The notes beneath the pieces are model-generated. The model was not told the origin of the DNA. It did not search any database and was given only the letters and a program-made list of their open reading frames with translations. Positions 1 through 7,150 of a stretch of DNA of 15,161 bases are shown one piece after another (position 1 is the first letter of the stretch; each line of letters begins with the position of its first letter). A program made the position numbers and the translations under genes. The stretch comes from Thermoguttaceae bacterium (lineage in GTDB: Bacteria > Planctomycetota > Planctomycetia > Pirellulales > Thermoguttaceae): assembly GCA_024653385.1 (NCBI GenBank), contig JANLFZ010000099.1:1-15161 (forward strand). The letters run 5' to 3'.

Positions 1-1217
1 CTGAGAATAATCTGTTTGCCGGGCAGTTGCCTCATTTCGCGGGTCAGGTCGCCCTCGGCGTATTCCTGAAGGAGCCCGATGGCCTCGCAGACTGGCATCA
101 CGCACGCATCAAGACCTTCGTTGACGCATTTCATCAGATCGAGATAGATTCCCGCCAAGCCGTCCGTGCGGCAGCGCGCCTCGATGTCGCCGGCCTTCTG
201 GCCATCGCCCATGTCGACAAGGCTCTTGAGCATGGCGTTCAGGGCATCGATGCATTGGTTCAGATTGTTCTTGATTTCGTTGAAGTCGCCGTGGTACTGG
301 TCGGTGATTTTCGGCGGGATGTCGCCCTTGGCGATCCGATCGACGTACTCAGCAGCCACGTTCAACGGGCCGACCACGGCGTCCAAGGTGGCATTCAGGC
401 CCTCGATGATGGGCCGGAACTCGTGACTGACCAGCTCGGGATTGCCGCGGGTCTCGAGCCTGCCTTGCACCGCGGCCTCCGTCAGACGCGCCGCCTCGCC
501 GATCAGTGTGCGAAGGACCTTGGCGATATTGCGGGCAATCCACACGCCCAGGGCAGTCGCCACGACAACACCGCCGAGCACCATCGCGATGATGGTGAGC
601 GTGGCGCGCTGGGCCCCGACCGTAGCCCTGGCCACTTCGTCCTCGGCTAGCTTGACGTTCAGATTGACCAACTCTTCGAGCTTCGCGTTGGATTGGTTCA
701 TGGCCGCGCGGATCTTGTCGGCCTCGGCGAAGATCGCGTCGTCGACCGCCTTGATCTTGGGATCGTCCGGTTTCAGGCCAGCGGCCAGCAGACGGTCCTT
801 TTCGTGCGACGACGTGATGGCCCTGTCCATCGAAGCGTTCCATGCCTCCCAGGCGGGTAGAAACTCCTTCCACATAACCGTTTCTTCGGGGGTCTGTGGC
901 AACGCCTCGTACAGCGCGCGCCCCTCGGCCGCGCGCTTCAGGCCGTCCTGGATCCGTGTGTATTGGCGCTCACGGGTACTTAGGTCGGAGTAGCGCTCGA
1001 TGAGGAGGGACCGAAAACCGTACACCGCCTCGAACTGGCCCACCAGCATTTTTTCCAGACCGAGGACACCGGGCAGACGCACGGCGCCAACTTCGCCGAG
1101 GCTCCCATGGGCACTCGCGAGCCCGCGCCAACCCACGAACCCGACGACTGCGGTGACGGCGATGGCGACGCCGAACCCGATGAGGACCTTGGTGCCCGTT
1201 TTCAACCTGGCAAACAT
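1..1217 (-). CDS. mcp: Methyl-accepting chemotaxis protein, N-terminal part (cut by window edge)
   Basis: A membrane chemoreceptor that would pass ligand signals to CheA/CheW. The first 405 residues are visible, read from an ATG at 1217 with a good Shine-Dalgarno (AAGGAG) just upstream; the frame is open to the left edge, so the kinase-control and methylation region lies outside. In order: a short basic N-terminus, TM helix 1 (about residues 11-33), a largely helical periplasmic domain (about 34-205) resembling four-helix-bundle ligand domains, TM helix 2 (about 206-228), then a HAMP domain (about 229-280). More HAMP-like units follow, including the stretch with YVDRIAKGDIPPKITDQYHG (291-310) and the motif EGDLTREM (388-395). 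Such serial HAMP units are known in bacterial receptors. cheR lies 60 bp upstream on the same strand, so the pair is probably cotranscribed. The family is clear; the ligand is unknown. Confidence 0.9.
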   Translation of the reverse strand, partial: MFARLKTGTKVLIGFGVAIAVTAVVGFVGWRGLASAHGSLGEVGAVRLPGVLGLEKMLVGQFEAVYGFRSLLIERYSDLSTRERQYTRIQDGLKRAAEGRALYEALPQTPEETVMWKEFLPAWEAWNASMDRAITSSHEKDRLLAAGLKPDDPKIKAVDDAIFAEADKIRAAMNQSNAKLEELVNLNVKLAEDEVARATVGAQRATLTIIAMVLGGVVVATALGVWIARNIAKVLRTLIGEAARLTEAAVQGRLETRGNPELVSHEFRPIIEGLNATLDAVVGPLNVAAEYVDRIAKGDIPPKITDQYHGDFNEIKNNLNQCIDALNAMLKSLVDMGDGQKAGDIEARCRTDGLAGIYLDLMKCVNEGLDACVMPVCEAIGLLQEYAEGDLTREMRQLPGKQIIL

Positions 1218-1277
1218 GCGTTTCTCCTTCGTCTGAATGCAGGAGGTTGTGGTGTTGCAAGCAGAGTGTGCTGTAAC

Positions 1278-1976
1278 CTAGGGTTGTGCGAGGATGTGCC
1301 GGCGGTCTGCGTTGCCGTGCCGTTGGCGCGCGGCGCCGACCGGCCCGAACGTCCCCGAGCCATGCTCGATTCGCGTCGGTTGCACCTTCTGGTACACCGC
1401 AGCCTGGACAGCCGCCGGATGGAAAAGGTGCCTGACCGACTCGGGCAGTTTCTGTGTCGATTCGACGACGAGGATCCCGTCCGGCTGGAGGGCCTGGTGA
1501 AACATGCGCAGCACGTCGCACCGTTGAGCCTCCTGGAAATGCAGGAGGACGTTCTTGCACACGATCACGCTGAAACCGTCGCGAATCGGCTGCAGCGAGA
1601 GCAAGTCGTGTCGCATAAACGACACCTTGGCTCGCAGCTCGGGTATGACCTGGACAAAGCCCGGGCTCGCGCTGGGGCGGAAATACTTGCGCAGGATGGC
1701 GGCCGGAATGCGCTGAACCTCCTTCGCGCCGAACACGCCCGAAGTCACTTGCGAGGCAAAGCCGGAATCCACGTCCGTGGCGTGAATGCGCACGTTGCGG
1801 AAAAGGTAGTCCGACATCCGCTCGCGCAGCAGGATGGCCAAGGTATAGGGCTCGGGGCCATGAGCGCATCCGGCATCCCACACGTGGATGAATGCGCGGC
1901 CCGAGAGCCGAGGAAGCGCGATGTCAAGCGCCGATTCCAGGGTGTCCCAGTCGCGGAAGAAGAAAGTGAAGGCCAC
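1278..1976 (-). CDS. cheR: CheR-type chemoreceptor glutamate methyltransferase lacking the N-terminal domain
   Basis: CheR transfers methyl groups from S-adenosylmethionine to receptor glutamates during adaptation. The 232-residue protein shows the family's SAM-binding fold: motif I as DAGCAHGPEPYTLAILL (34-50; usual form AGCSTGEEPYS), ATDVD (66-70; usual ATDID), FMRHDLLS (120-127) and CKNVLLHF (140-147; usual CRNVLIYF). Full-length CheR has about 275-290 residues with an all-helical N-terminal domain. Here the start falls in the FFRD segment that opens the catalytic domain, and an in-frame TAA sits 10 codons before the GTG start, so no N-terminal domain can be added in this frame. The GTG at 1976 is preceded by GAGG at suitable spacing. 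It lies directly upstream of the mcp gene, which suggests it modifies that receptor (inference). The C-terminal 30 residues are basic and unlike the family core. Confidence 0.85.
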   Translation of the reverse strand: MAFTFFFRDWDTLESALDIALPRLSGRAFIHVWDAGCAHGPEPYTLAILLRERMSDYLFRNVRIHATDVDSGFASQVTSGVFGAKEVQRIPAAILRKYFRPSASPGFVQVIPELRAKVSFMRHDLLSLQPIRDGFSVIVCKNVLLHFQEAQRCDVLRMFHQALQPDGILVVESTQKLPESVRHLFHPAAVQAAVYQKVQPTRIEHGSGTFGPVGAARQRHGNADRRHILAQP

Positions 1977-2140
1977 GGATACCTCGGATACGCCAGACGA
2001 ACGTTACGGAACCGTAGCTTACAAGAACTCACCGCAACGCCGCGCGGCGGAAACTCGCCACCAGCCGGCAAACAGTCGTTCGTGCTCGCCGCCAGAAAAT
2101 AGCGAGTGCGCCGGGAGGGCGGGTTGTCGGCAACGCGCCT

Positions 2141-2170
2141 CTGGCACGCGAGGCGGCCGGTTCGTATAAT
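2141..2170 (+). promoter_or_regulatory. Possible sigma-70-type promoter for the Gfo/Idh/MocA gene
   Basis: A perfect TATAAT at 2165-2170 is preceded, across an 18-bp spacer, by CTGGCA at 2141-2146, which matches 4 of 6 bases of TTGACA. It lies about 65 bp before the ATG at 2235. The rest of the 1977-2234 gap between the divergent cheR and oxidoreductase genes shows no recognisable gene or other element. The call is by motif only. Confidence 0.4.
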
Positions 2171-2234
2171 GAGCCCCTTAGCTTTCGTGGACCGTGGGGG
2201 CGCAGAAGGAGGGGACCTTTCGAGGAGAACCATC

Positions 2235-3338
2235 ATGGCACTCGGATTCGGCATTATCGGTTGCGGGATGATCTCGAACTTTCACGCCCGGGCGATCGCC
2301 GACACGCCCGGCGCGAAGCTCGTGGCCTGCTTCGACCAGGTCCCCGCGGCGGCCGAGCGGCTGGCCGGCGCGACCGGGTGCCGGGCCTACCCCACGCTCG
2401 ACGCGATGCTGGCCGACCCGGCGGTCCACGTGGTCACGGTCGGCACGCCCAGCGGGGCGCACCTTGAGCCCGCCGTGGCCGCGGCCAAGGCCGGCAAGCA
2501 CGTGATCGTCGAGAAGCCCCTGGAGATCACGCTGAAACGCTGCGACCGGATCATCGACGCCTGCGCCAAGGCCGGCGTGACGCTCTCGACGATTTTCCCC
2601 TCGCGCTTCCATGACACGAGCGTGACGCTCAAGAGGGCCATCGACCAGGGCCGTTTCGGCCGGCTGACCGTGGGCGACGCCTACGTGAAGTGGTACCGCA
2701 CCCAAGCGTACTACGACAGCGGAGCATGGCGCGGCACCTGGGAACTCGACGGCGGCGGCGCCCTGATGAACCAGGCCATCCACAGCGTCGACCTGCTCAC
2801 GTGGTTGATGGGCCCGGTCGTCGAGGTCCGCGCCCAGACCGGACTATTGGCCCACGAACGTATCGCCGTCGAAGACGTGGCCATGGCCGTGGTGCGATTC
2901 GCCAGCGGGGCGATGGGTGTGATCGAGGCGAGCACGGCCATCTATCCCGGCTATCTCAAGCGGATCGAAATCCACGGCACCGCGGGTTCGGCCGTCATGG
3001 AAGAAGAGGACTTCGTCAAGTGGGACTTCGCCAAGAAGAAGCCCCAGGACGAGGTGATCCATGCCAAGATGGCCGAGAAAAAAAGCGGGGGCGGCGGGGC
3101 CGCCGATCCAGCAGCGATCGGCCACCACGGCCACGCCCGGCAGTTCCGCGACGTGGTCCATGCGATCAAGAAAGGACGGTCGCCGCTTGTCGACGGCGCC
3201 GAGGGCCGCCGCTCGGTCGAGATCATCCTGGCCATCTACAAGTCGGCCGAGACCGGCACGGCGGTCAAGCTGCCGCTTCGGGCCGATCCCGTGCTGAAGG
3301 CCCGCAAGGTCGGCGTGGGCCGGACCGGCTCTCGATGA
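2235..3338 (+). CDS. Gfo/Idh/MocA family NAD(P)-dependent oxidoreductase
   Basis: A 367-residue protein of the Gfo/Idh/MocA family, soluble enzymes that oxidise or reduce sugars and cyclitols with NAD(P). The N-terminal Rossmann motif FGIIGCGMIS (5-14) is followed by VTVGTPSGAH (67-76), the family EKP motif (93-95) with the usual lysine, and the C-terminal-domain motif GGGALMNQAIHSVDLL (173-188) with the conserved histidine H183. Length is normal. The ATG at 2235 is chosen over upstream in-frame starts because GAGGAG lies 8 bases before it and the Rossmann strand begins three residues later. A Gly/Ala-rich loop (285-291) and basic C-terminus look like ordinary variation. The substrate cannot be told from sequence; planctomycetes carry many paralogues. 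No signal peptide is visible. A repeat-rich spacer with a hairpin follows the gene and may end its transcript. Confidence 0.92.
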   Translation: MALGFGIIGCGMISNFHARAIADTPGAKLVACFDQVPAAAERLAGATGCRAYPTLDAMLADPAVHVVTVGTPSGAHLEPAVAAAKAGKHVIVEKPLEITLKRCDRIIDACAKAGVTLSTIFPSRFHDTSVTLKRAIDQGRFGRLTVGDAYVKWYRTQAYYDSGAWRGTWELDGGGALMNQAIHSVDLLTWLMGPVVEVRAQTGLLAHERIAVEDVAMAVVRFASGAMGVIEASTAIYPGYLKRIEIHGTAGSAVMEEEDFVKWDFAKKKPQDEVIHAKMAEKKSGGGGAADPAAIGHHGHARQFRDVVHAIKKGRSPLVDGAEGRRSVEIILAIYKSAETGTAVKLPLRADPVLKARKVGVGRTGSR

Positions 3339-3344
3339 ACTCCG

Positions 3345-3427
3345 CGCGACGCCCAGCGGGGGCCCGCCATACCAACCCGACGCGCCAGCGAGGGCCCGCC
3401 ACACCAACCCGACGCGCCAGCGAGGGC
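3345..3427 (+). repeat. Planctomycete-type interspersed repeat, direct copies
   Basis: Two exact 25-base copies, beginning ACCAACCCGACGCGCC and ending AGCGAGGGC, sit at 3371-3395 and 3403-3427 with a 32-base period. A degenerate copy lies at about 3345-3369, starting just after the oxidoreductase stop codon. The core GCGCCAGCGAGGG is one I associate with short repeats found many times in planctomycete genomes (recall, not searched). A further copy and an inverted copy follow as a hairpin. Confidence 0.8.
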
Positions 3428-3443
3428 TTGCCCCCGATACTCG

Positions 3444-3492
3444 CCCGACGCGCCAGCGAGGGCCGAATTGGAACCCTCGCTGGCGCTTCGGG
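3444..3492. repeat. Inverted pair of the same repeat forming a 19-bp hairpin
   Basis: The left arm at 3444-3462 and right arm at 3474-3492 are inverted copies of the repeat core, pairing at 18 of 19 positions around an 11-base loop. The stem is very GC-rich. No T-tract follows on either strand, so it is not a textbook intrinsic terminator, but it could still block transcription or stabilise the 3' end of the oxidoreductase mRNA. It separates that gene from mgtE and its possible promoter. Confidence 0.8.
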
Positions 3493-3521
3493 TTCGTATG
3501 GGTGGCCGTGGGACGTGCCGG

Positions 3522-3550
3522 TAGGCAATACCTCTCTTCCAGCCTACAAT
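3522..3550 (+). promoter_or_regulatory. Possible sigma-70-type promoter for mgtE
   Basis: TACAAT at 3545-3550 is preceded, across a 17-bp spacer, by TAGGCA at 3522-3527 (4 of 6 matches to TTGACA). It lies after the repeat hairpin and about 56 bp before the mgtE ATG, a position much like that of the possible promoter before the oxidoreductase gene. The call is by motif only. I see no Mg2+ riboswitch-like structure in the roughly 50-base leader, which is too short for the known mgtE leader types. Confidence 0.4.
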
Positions 3551-3605
3551 TCCCGATCGGAGACTCCACGTCGCCCCCCGCACGAACCGAACCAAGGCGT
3601 CTGGC

Positions 3606-4982
3606 ATGTCGCTACCCAACACGCTGTACCTGCCCGAGCTGCGCGAGATGCTGGCCGAGAACAACGCGGCCGAACTGCGCGAGTTCTGCACGGCGTTGCA
3701 CCCGGCACGCACGGCCGATTTCATGGAGGGGCTCACGCCGGCCGAGGCCTGGGCGGTGCTCCAGTATGCCGAGATGCCGGTGCGCGCCGAGATCTTCGGC
3801 TACTTCGACCGCGACAAGCAGGTCGAGATCATCCGGTCGGTCGACCGGAAGGCGATGGCCGAGTTCATCGCGCATCTGCCGCCCGACGACCGGGTCGACA
3901 TTCTGAACGAGGTCGAGCCGCAACTGGTGGCCGATCTGCTTCCGCTGCTGCCGCCTGCCGAGCGACGCGACATCCTCCGCCTGCGTTCCTACCCGGAGAA
4001 CACGGCCGGGGCGATGATGACCACGCAATTCGCCCGGCTCGGCGAGGACCTCACGGTGCGCGAGGCGCTCGACGAACTGGGCCGCCAGGCGAGCGAACTG
4101 GAGACGATCTACTACATCTATATCCTGGACAGCCAGGACCATCTGCGGGGACTCGTCTCGGCCAGGCAACTCGTCTCGGCCATCGGCCGGCCGGAGACCC
4201 GGCTGGCCGATCTGATGGAAAAGGAGCTGGTGACGGCCAATGTGAACGACGACCAGGAGGAGGTCGCGCGCAAGGTGGCCCGCTACGATCTCTTGGCGAT
4301 CCCCGTGGTCGACCAGGAGCGGCACATGCTGGGCATCATCACCCATGACGACGTCATCGACGTGGTCGTCGAGGAGGCCAGCGAGGACGCGTACCACATG
4401 GGCGGCGTGACCCCGCTGGCCATGAACTACCTGGAGACGCGGTTTCTGACGGTCTGGCGCAAGCGGGCCGGCTGGCTGTCGCTGTTGTTCGTGGCCGAGT
4501 TGTTCACGTTTACGGCCTTGGCGAGTTTCGAGGACGCGATTGCCCAGATCATCGCGCTGAGCCTCTTTGTGCCGCTTTGCATTTCGACCGGCGGCAACTC
4601 GGGCTCGCAGGCGGCGACGCTCATCACCCGGGCCATCGCCCTCGGACAAGTCACGGTGCGCGACTGGTGGCGCGTCTTGCGGCACGAGTTGGCGATGGGA
4701 TTGGCCCTGGGGGCCACGCTGGGCGCGATCGGGTTTTTCAGGGCCGCCTTGACGCCGCAGGAAATTCTCGGAAGCGTCAACCACTGGCAACTGGCCTGGG
4801 TCATCTCCCAGGCCGTGGCGGTGATCTGCCTTTGGGGAACGCTGACCGGCTCGATGCTTCCCTTGATCTTCAAGCGTTTCGGCGTCGACCCGGGCTTCGC
4901 CTCCAGCCCGTTCGTCGCGACGCTGGTGGACGTGACGGGAATCGTCATCTATTTCTCGATTGCCAAGGCGTACTTGTTGTGA
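3606..4982 (+). CDS. mgtE: MgtE family magnesium transporter
   Basis: A 458-residue inner-membrane Mg2+ channel/transporter of normal family length. The N-terminal helical MgtE_N domain (about residues 15-130) contains LPPDDRVDILNEV (91-103) and is followed by ENTAGAMMT (131-139), the typical link to the two CBS domains (about 137-195 and 200-258). These domains sense Mg2+ and gate the pore. A connecting helix (about 259-280) leads to five membrane segments within about 285-457. Pore-family motifs are present: STGGNSGSQAATL (327-339), DPGFASSPF (428-436) and TLVDVTG (439-445), whose aspartate D442 matches the essential pore aspartate of the characterised Thermus protein. The ATG at 3606 has only a weak Shine-Dalgarno. 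The next gene begins 21 bp after the stop on the same strand and may be cotranscribed. Confidence 0.95.
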   Translation: MSLPNTLYLPELREMLAENNAAELREFCTALHPARTADFMEGLTPAEAWAVLQYAEMPVRAEIFGYFDRDKQVEIIRSVDRKAMAEFIAHLPPDDRVDILNEVEPQLVADLLPLLPPAERRDILRLRSYPENTAGAMMTTQFARLGEDLTVREALDELGRQASELETIYYIYILDSQDHLRGLVSARQLVSAIGRPETRLADLMEKELVTANVNDDQEEVARKVARYDLLAIPVVDQERHMLGIITHDDVIDVVVEEASEDAYHMGGVTPLAMNYLETRFLTVWRKRAGWLSLLFVAELFTFTALASFEDAIAQIIALSLFVPLCISTGGNSGSQAATLITRAIALGQVTVRDWWRVLRHELAMGLALGATLGAIGFFRAALTPQEILGSVNHWQLAWVISQAVAVICLWGTLTGSMLPLIFKRFGVDPGFASSPFVATLVDVTGIVIYFSIAKAYLL

Positions 4983-5003
4983 GGGCCTGAACCGGAGGAC
5001 ACC

Positions 5004-6455
5004 GTGCAACGTCGTCGATTCGTGCAAGCGGTTTTGGCAGGCGCGGGCGCGTGGCTGGGGCAACGCCGCGCTTGCGCGGCGGCCGTGCCGTCGGACGCCC
5101 CGGGATTGGGCGAACTTGTCGGCCGGGTCCGACCCCGCTCGGGCCGCGAGATCGACGCCTCGCCGCTCTCCGTGGGCATGGAAACGCTCGACCGGCGCAT
5201 GTTCGATCCCGCGAGGACCTACGAGCATGTCGGGCGCCTCGGCGTCAAGTGGGCAAGGCTCCAGACCGGCTGGGCACGGACCGAGACGACCGCCGGGCAA
5301 TACGACTTCGCCTGGCTCGACGAGGTCGTCGACTCGCTGCGCAAGCTCGGTATCGAGCCCTGGTTCAACCTCGGCTACGGCAATCGGCTCTACACGCCCC
5401 GGGCCGACCCGTTCGGCGTCGGCTGGGCCCCGCTCGATGGCGACGAGGCCCGGGCGGGCTGGCTGCGGTACGTCGGCGCGATTGCCGAGCGCTTCCGCGG
5501 GCGCGTGCGCCACTGGGAGATCTGGAACGAGCCGAACATCGCGACGTTCTGGAAGGGCGACAAGCCGAGCCCCGCCCGGTACGTCGAGCTGGTGAGCATG
5601 ACGGCGCCCGAGATCCGCAAGCGGGTTCCCGGCGCGGTGATCGTCGGTGGTGCGCTGGCCGGAATGCCCACCGATTATCTCAAGGGATGCCTCGAAGCGG
5701 GCCTCGGCAGGCATGTGGACAAGATCTCGTATCACCCCTATCGCCCGGTGCCCGAGAAGGGCTACGAGACGGCGGTCGCCACATGGCGGAAGCTATTGGC
5801 CCAGCACAATCCCAAGCTCGGGCTCTGGCAGGGCGAGAACGGCTGCCCCTCGCAAAACGGCGGCGCCGGGGCCTTGCGCGACCTCGACTGGAACGAAACG
5901 CGGCAGGCCAAGTGGCTGCTCCGCCGCATCCTGTCGGACCTCCGGCTGGGTATCGAGCTGACCTCGTATTTCCACCTCGTCGATCTGGTGAACTACAACT
6001 GGGGCGGCGGGAGCACGGGCCAGACCAATTTCAAGGGGCTTCTGCGCGGGACCGACTACACGCCGAAGCCGTCGTACTACGCCTACCAATGCCTGGCCGC
6101 CCTGTTCGACGCGAAGACCGAGCGCGCGGGGGCAGAATACCGGCTGCGCCTGCTGCCCGGAACGGCCGAACAGCCGAAGGAGGACGCGCTGGTTTACGCG
6201 GTCTTCACGCGGCAGGGCCGGGTGCTCGGCGCGTATTGGCACGCCGCTTCGCTCCAGGAAGACACTCCGACTAGGTCCGTTCGCGTGGAACTGTCCGTCC
6301 CCGCCGACCACCTCGCGCAGCCGGTGCTCGTCGATCCGTTGGCCAATCGGGTTTACCGCATCGCCCAGCAGACGCAATCCGGCGGCCGCCTTGCGTTTGG
6401 GAACCTCCCGCTGGCCGACTATCCGCTGATCATCGCCGATCGGAGCGTTATCTAG
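5004..6455 (+). CDS. Secreted glycoside hydrolase-like protein, clan GH-A type (GH39/GH5-like)
   Basis: A 483-residue protein with a TIM-barrel glycosidase signature. The N-terminus MQRRRFVQAVLAGAGAWL resembles a Tat-type signal (RRRF then a hydrophobic stretch) ending near ACAAA (24-28), so export is likely. The barrel spans about residues 55-370. WEIWNEPN (171-178) supplies the probable acid/base E176, and LWQGENG (274-280) the probable nucleophile E278, as expected for clan A retaining enzymes. The segment near TPKPSYYAYQ is common near the end of such barrels. The last 100 residues look like a small beta-rich domain. The GTG at 5004 is supported by GGAGG at 4994-4998 and by the signal peptide starting there. 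It follows mgtE by 21 bp. The substrate is unknown; a non-hydrolytic member of the fold is possible. Confidence 0.8.
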   Translation: MQRRRFVQAVLAGAGAWLGQRRACAAAVPSDAPGLGELVGRVRPRSGREIDASPLSVGMETLDRRMFDPARTYEHVGRLGVKWARLQTGWARTETTAGQYDFAWLDEVVDSLRKLGIEPWFNLGYGNRLYTPRADPFGVGWAPLDGDEARAGWLRYVGAIAERFRGRVRHWEIWNEPNIATFWKGDKPSPARYVELVSMTAPEIRKRVPGAVIVGGALAGMPTDYLKGCLEAGLGRHVDKISYHPYRPVPEKGYETAVATWRKLLAQHNPKLGLWQGENGCPSQNGGAGALRDLDWNETRQAKWLLRRILSDLRLGIELTSYFHLVDLVNYNWGGGSTGQTNFKGLLRGTDYTPKPSYYAYQCLAALFDAKTERAGAEYRLRLLPGTAEQPKEDALVYAVFTRQGRVLGAYWHAASLQEDTPTRSVRVELSVPADHLAQPVLVDPLANRVYRIAQQTQSGGRLAFGNLPLADYPLIIADRSVI

Positions 6456-6567
6456 ACGTGGTTGACGGCATAGAGTCCTCATGGCCTACGGGCCAGAACG
6501 CACTGCTCCGTGCGGTGCCGATTGGCCACGCGTCTTGAGCGCTGAACAGGCTGGATTCCACGCGGTC

Positions 6568-6819
6568 TCAGACTGGGGCATAGCGCGCGAGTCCGGCCAC
6601 CGGCCAGCCGAAACTTCGGATGGCCTCCTGAGTCATGAGCCGGTGGGCCACATCACTGAGCACGTCCGTCGAAATGAACCCTTGAAGGTCCCCAACGTTG
6701 ATCCGATCGAGGAGCCGTCGACAAGGCGGGCCCAACGCGGGCGCTGCTGCAAAATGATAGACCAACGTATTCGCATCGACAAACAGCAACAGGCCGGATG
6801 GGATGTCATCGAAAGTCAT
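6568..6819 (-). pseudogene. PIN-domain (VapC-type) toxin, C-terminally truncated
   Basis: An 83-residue open frame with the first half of a PIN ribonuclease domain, the fold of VapC toxins that cut RNA. LLFVDANTLVYHF (11-23) carries the first metal-binding aspartate, D15, and STDVLSDVAHRLMT (50-63) the second acidic position, where glutamate is more usual. The frame ends soon after FGWPVAG (70-76). Typical relatives run to about 130-150 residues, and the later acidic active-site residues are missing. I read the other minus-strand frames down to 6456 and saw no continuation, so this is probably a decayed, inactive toxin rather than a single frameshift. The ATG at 6819 overlaps the antitoxin stop (ATGA), the classic toxin-antitoxin arrangement; a longer upstream start would run into the antitoxin gene. 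Confidence 0.7.
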
Positions 6820-7028
6820 CGCCCCTCCCGGATGCCGAACTCGGGGTCCTCGGCGATACACCGCAGTGTCTCGGGATCTCCAGTCCAGCGCAGCAGGCCG
6901 TACGTCCGCTCCGCCCAACGCTGCGCCGGCTCCACGGTGACGCGGACTCTTTCGTGTTCCCCCAGCGGCAACGGCTCGGCAGGCTTGAGCACGCCGTTTT
7001 CGTACGTGGCTTCCACGACTATGGCCAT
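6816..7028 (-). CDS. AF2212/DUF104-type antitoxin
   Basis: A 70-residue protein whose first half, with VEATYENGVLKPAEPLPL (5-22) and then ERVRVTVEP (25-33), is the signature of the DUF104/AF2212-like antitoxin family, small beta-rich proteins paired with PIN toxins. The C-terminal half (WAERTYGLLRWTGDPETL and the acidic tail) would be the toxin-binding part. The ATG at 7028 is chosen because the family motif begins a few residues later; upstream in-frame codons translate to non-conserved spacer. It is followed by the truncated toxin with a 4-base ATGA overlap. Its normal partner seems to be broken, so it may act alone, for example against a toxin encoded elsewhere, or may simply persist (inference). 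Confidence 0.82.
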   Translation of the reverse strand: MAIVVEATYENGVLKPAEPLPLGEHERVRVTVEPAQRWAERTYGLLRWTGDPETLRCIAEDPEFGIREGR

Positions 7029-7066
7029 CGCAGGGCCTCTCTTGGACAGAGGACAGACACCAGGGT

Positions 7067-7095
7067 ATTGTACCATGGCCCAGGCGGACGATGAA
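7067..7095 (-). promoter_or_regulatory. Possible promoter for the antitoxin-toxin pair
   Basis: On the minus strand, TACAAT (7072 to 7067) is preceded across 17 bp by TTCATC (7095 to 7090, 3 of 6 matches to TTGACA). Its -10 lies about 38 bp before the antitoxin ATG. The match is weak and made by motif only. Confidence 0.28.
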
Positions 7096-7150
7096 GGATG
7101 AGGGATGAGAGCGAAGCGTGAGTGGGGACGCAGTTCCCGTTCATCCTTGA
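7091..7150. other. Short GATGA-rich intergenic stretch between flgL and the antitoxin gene
   Basis: The stretch 7091-7108 reads ATGAAGGATGAGGGATGA, a small tandem of GATGA-like units, and a partial inverted match (GTTCATCCTTGATCC) lies at 7139-7153. Similar CATCCCTCATCCTTC strings occur between genes in planctomycetes (recall, not searched). The remaining part of 7029-7268 holds no gene I can support. GACCGGC and GCCGGTC near 7220-7256 could pair as a short stem after flgL, but no T-tract follows. Confidence 0.35.

Noticed and set aside
1107..2102. A 331-residue plus-strand frame opposite the mcp start and cheR
   Set aside because: It is antisense to genes with clear motifs and has no motif of its own.
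2124..2170. Sigma-54-type promoter (TGGCAC at 2142-2147)
   Set aside because: The TTGC element expected about 5 bases downstream is absent.
3345..3492. CRISPR array
   Set aside because: The repeats have no regular unique spacers, one copy is inverted, and no cas genes are present.
2690..4348. A long plus-strand frame overlapping the oxidoreductase, the repeat spacer and mgtE, with Arg/Pro-rich translation
   Set aside because: It overlaps two real genes in another frame. The RRASEG-like peptide in it comes from the DNA repeat, not from a protein.
3612..5735. A 707-residue open frame on the minus strand across mgtE and the start of the glycosidase gene
   Set aside because: It is antisense to two clearly coding genes. 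Its His/Arg/Asp-rich composition is what GC-rich codon use on the other strand produces, and it shows no family motif.
6456..6567. Continuation of the truncated PIN toxin in another frame
   Set aside because: All three minus-strand frames were read through to the glycosidase stop codon, and none resembles the C-terminal half of a PIN domain.
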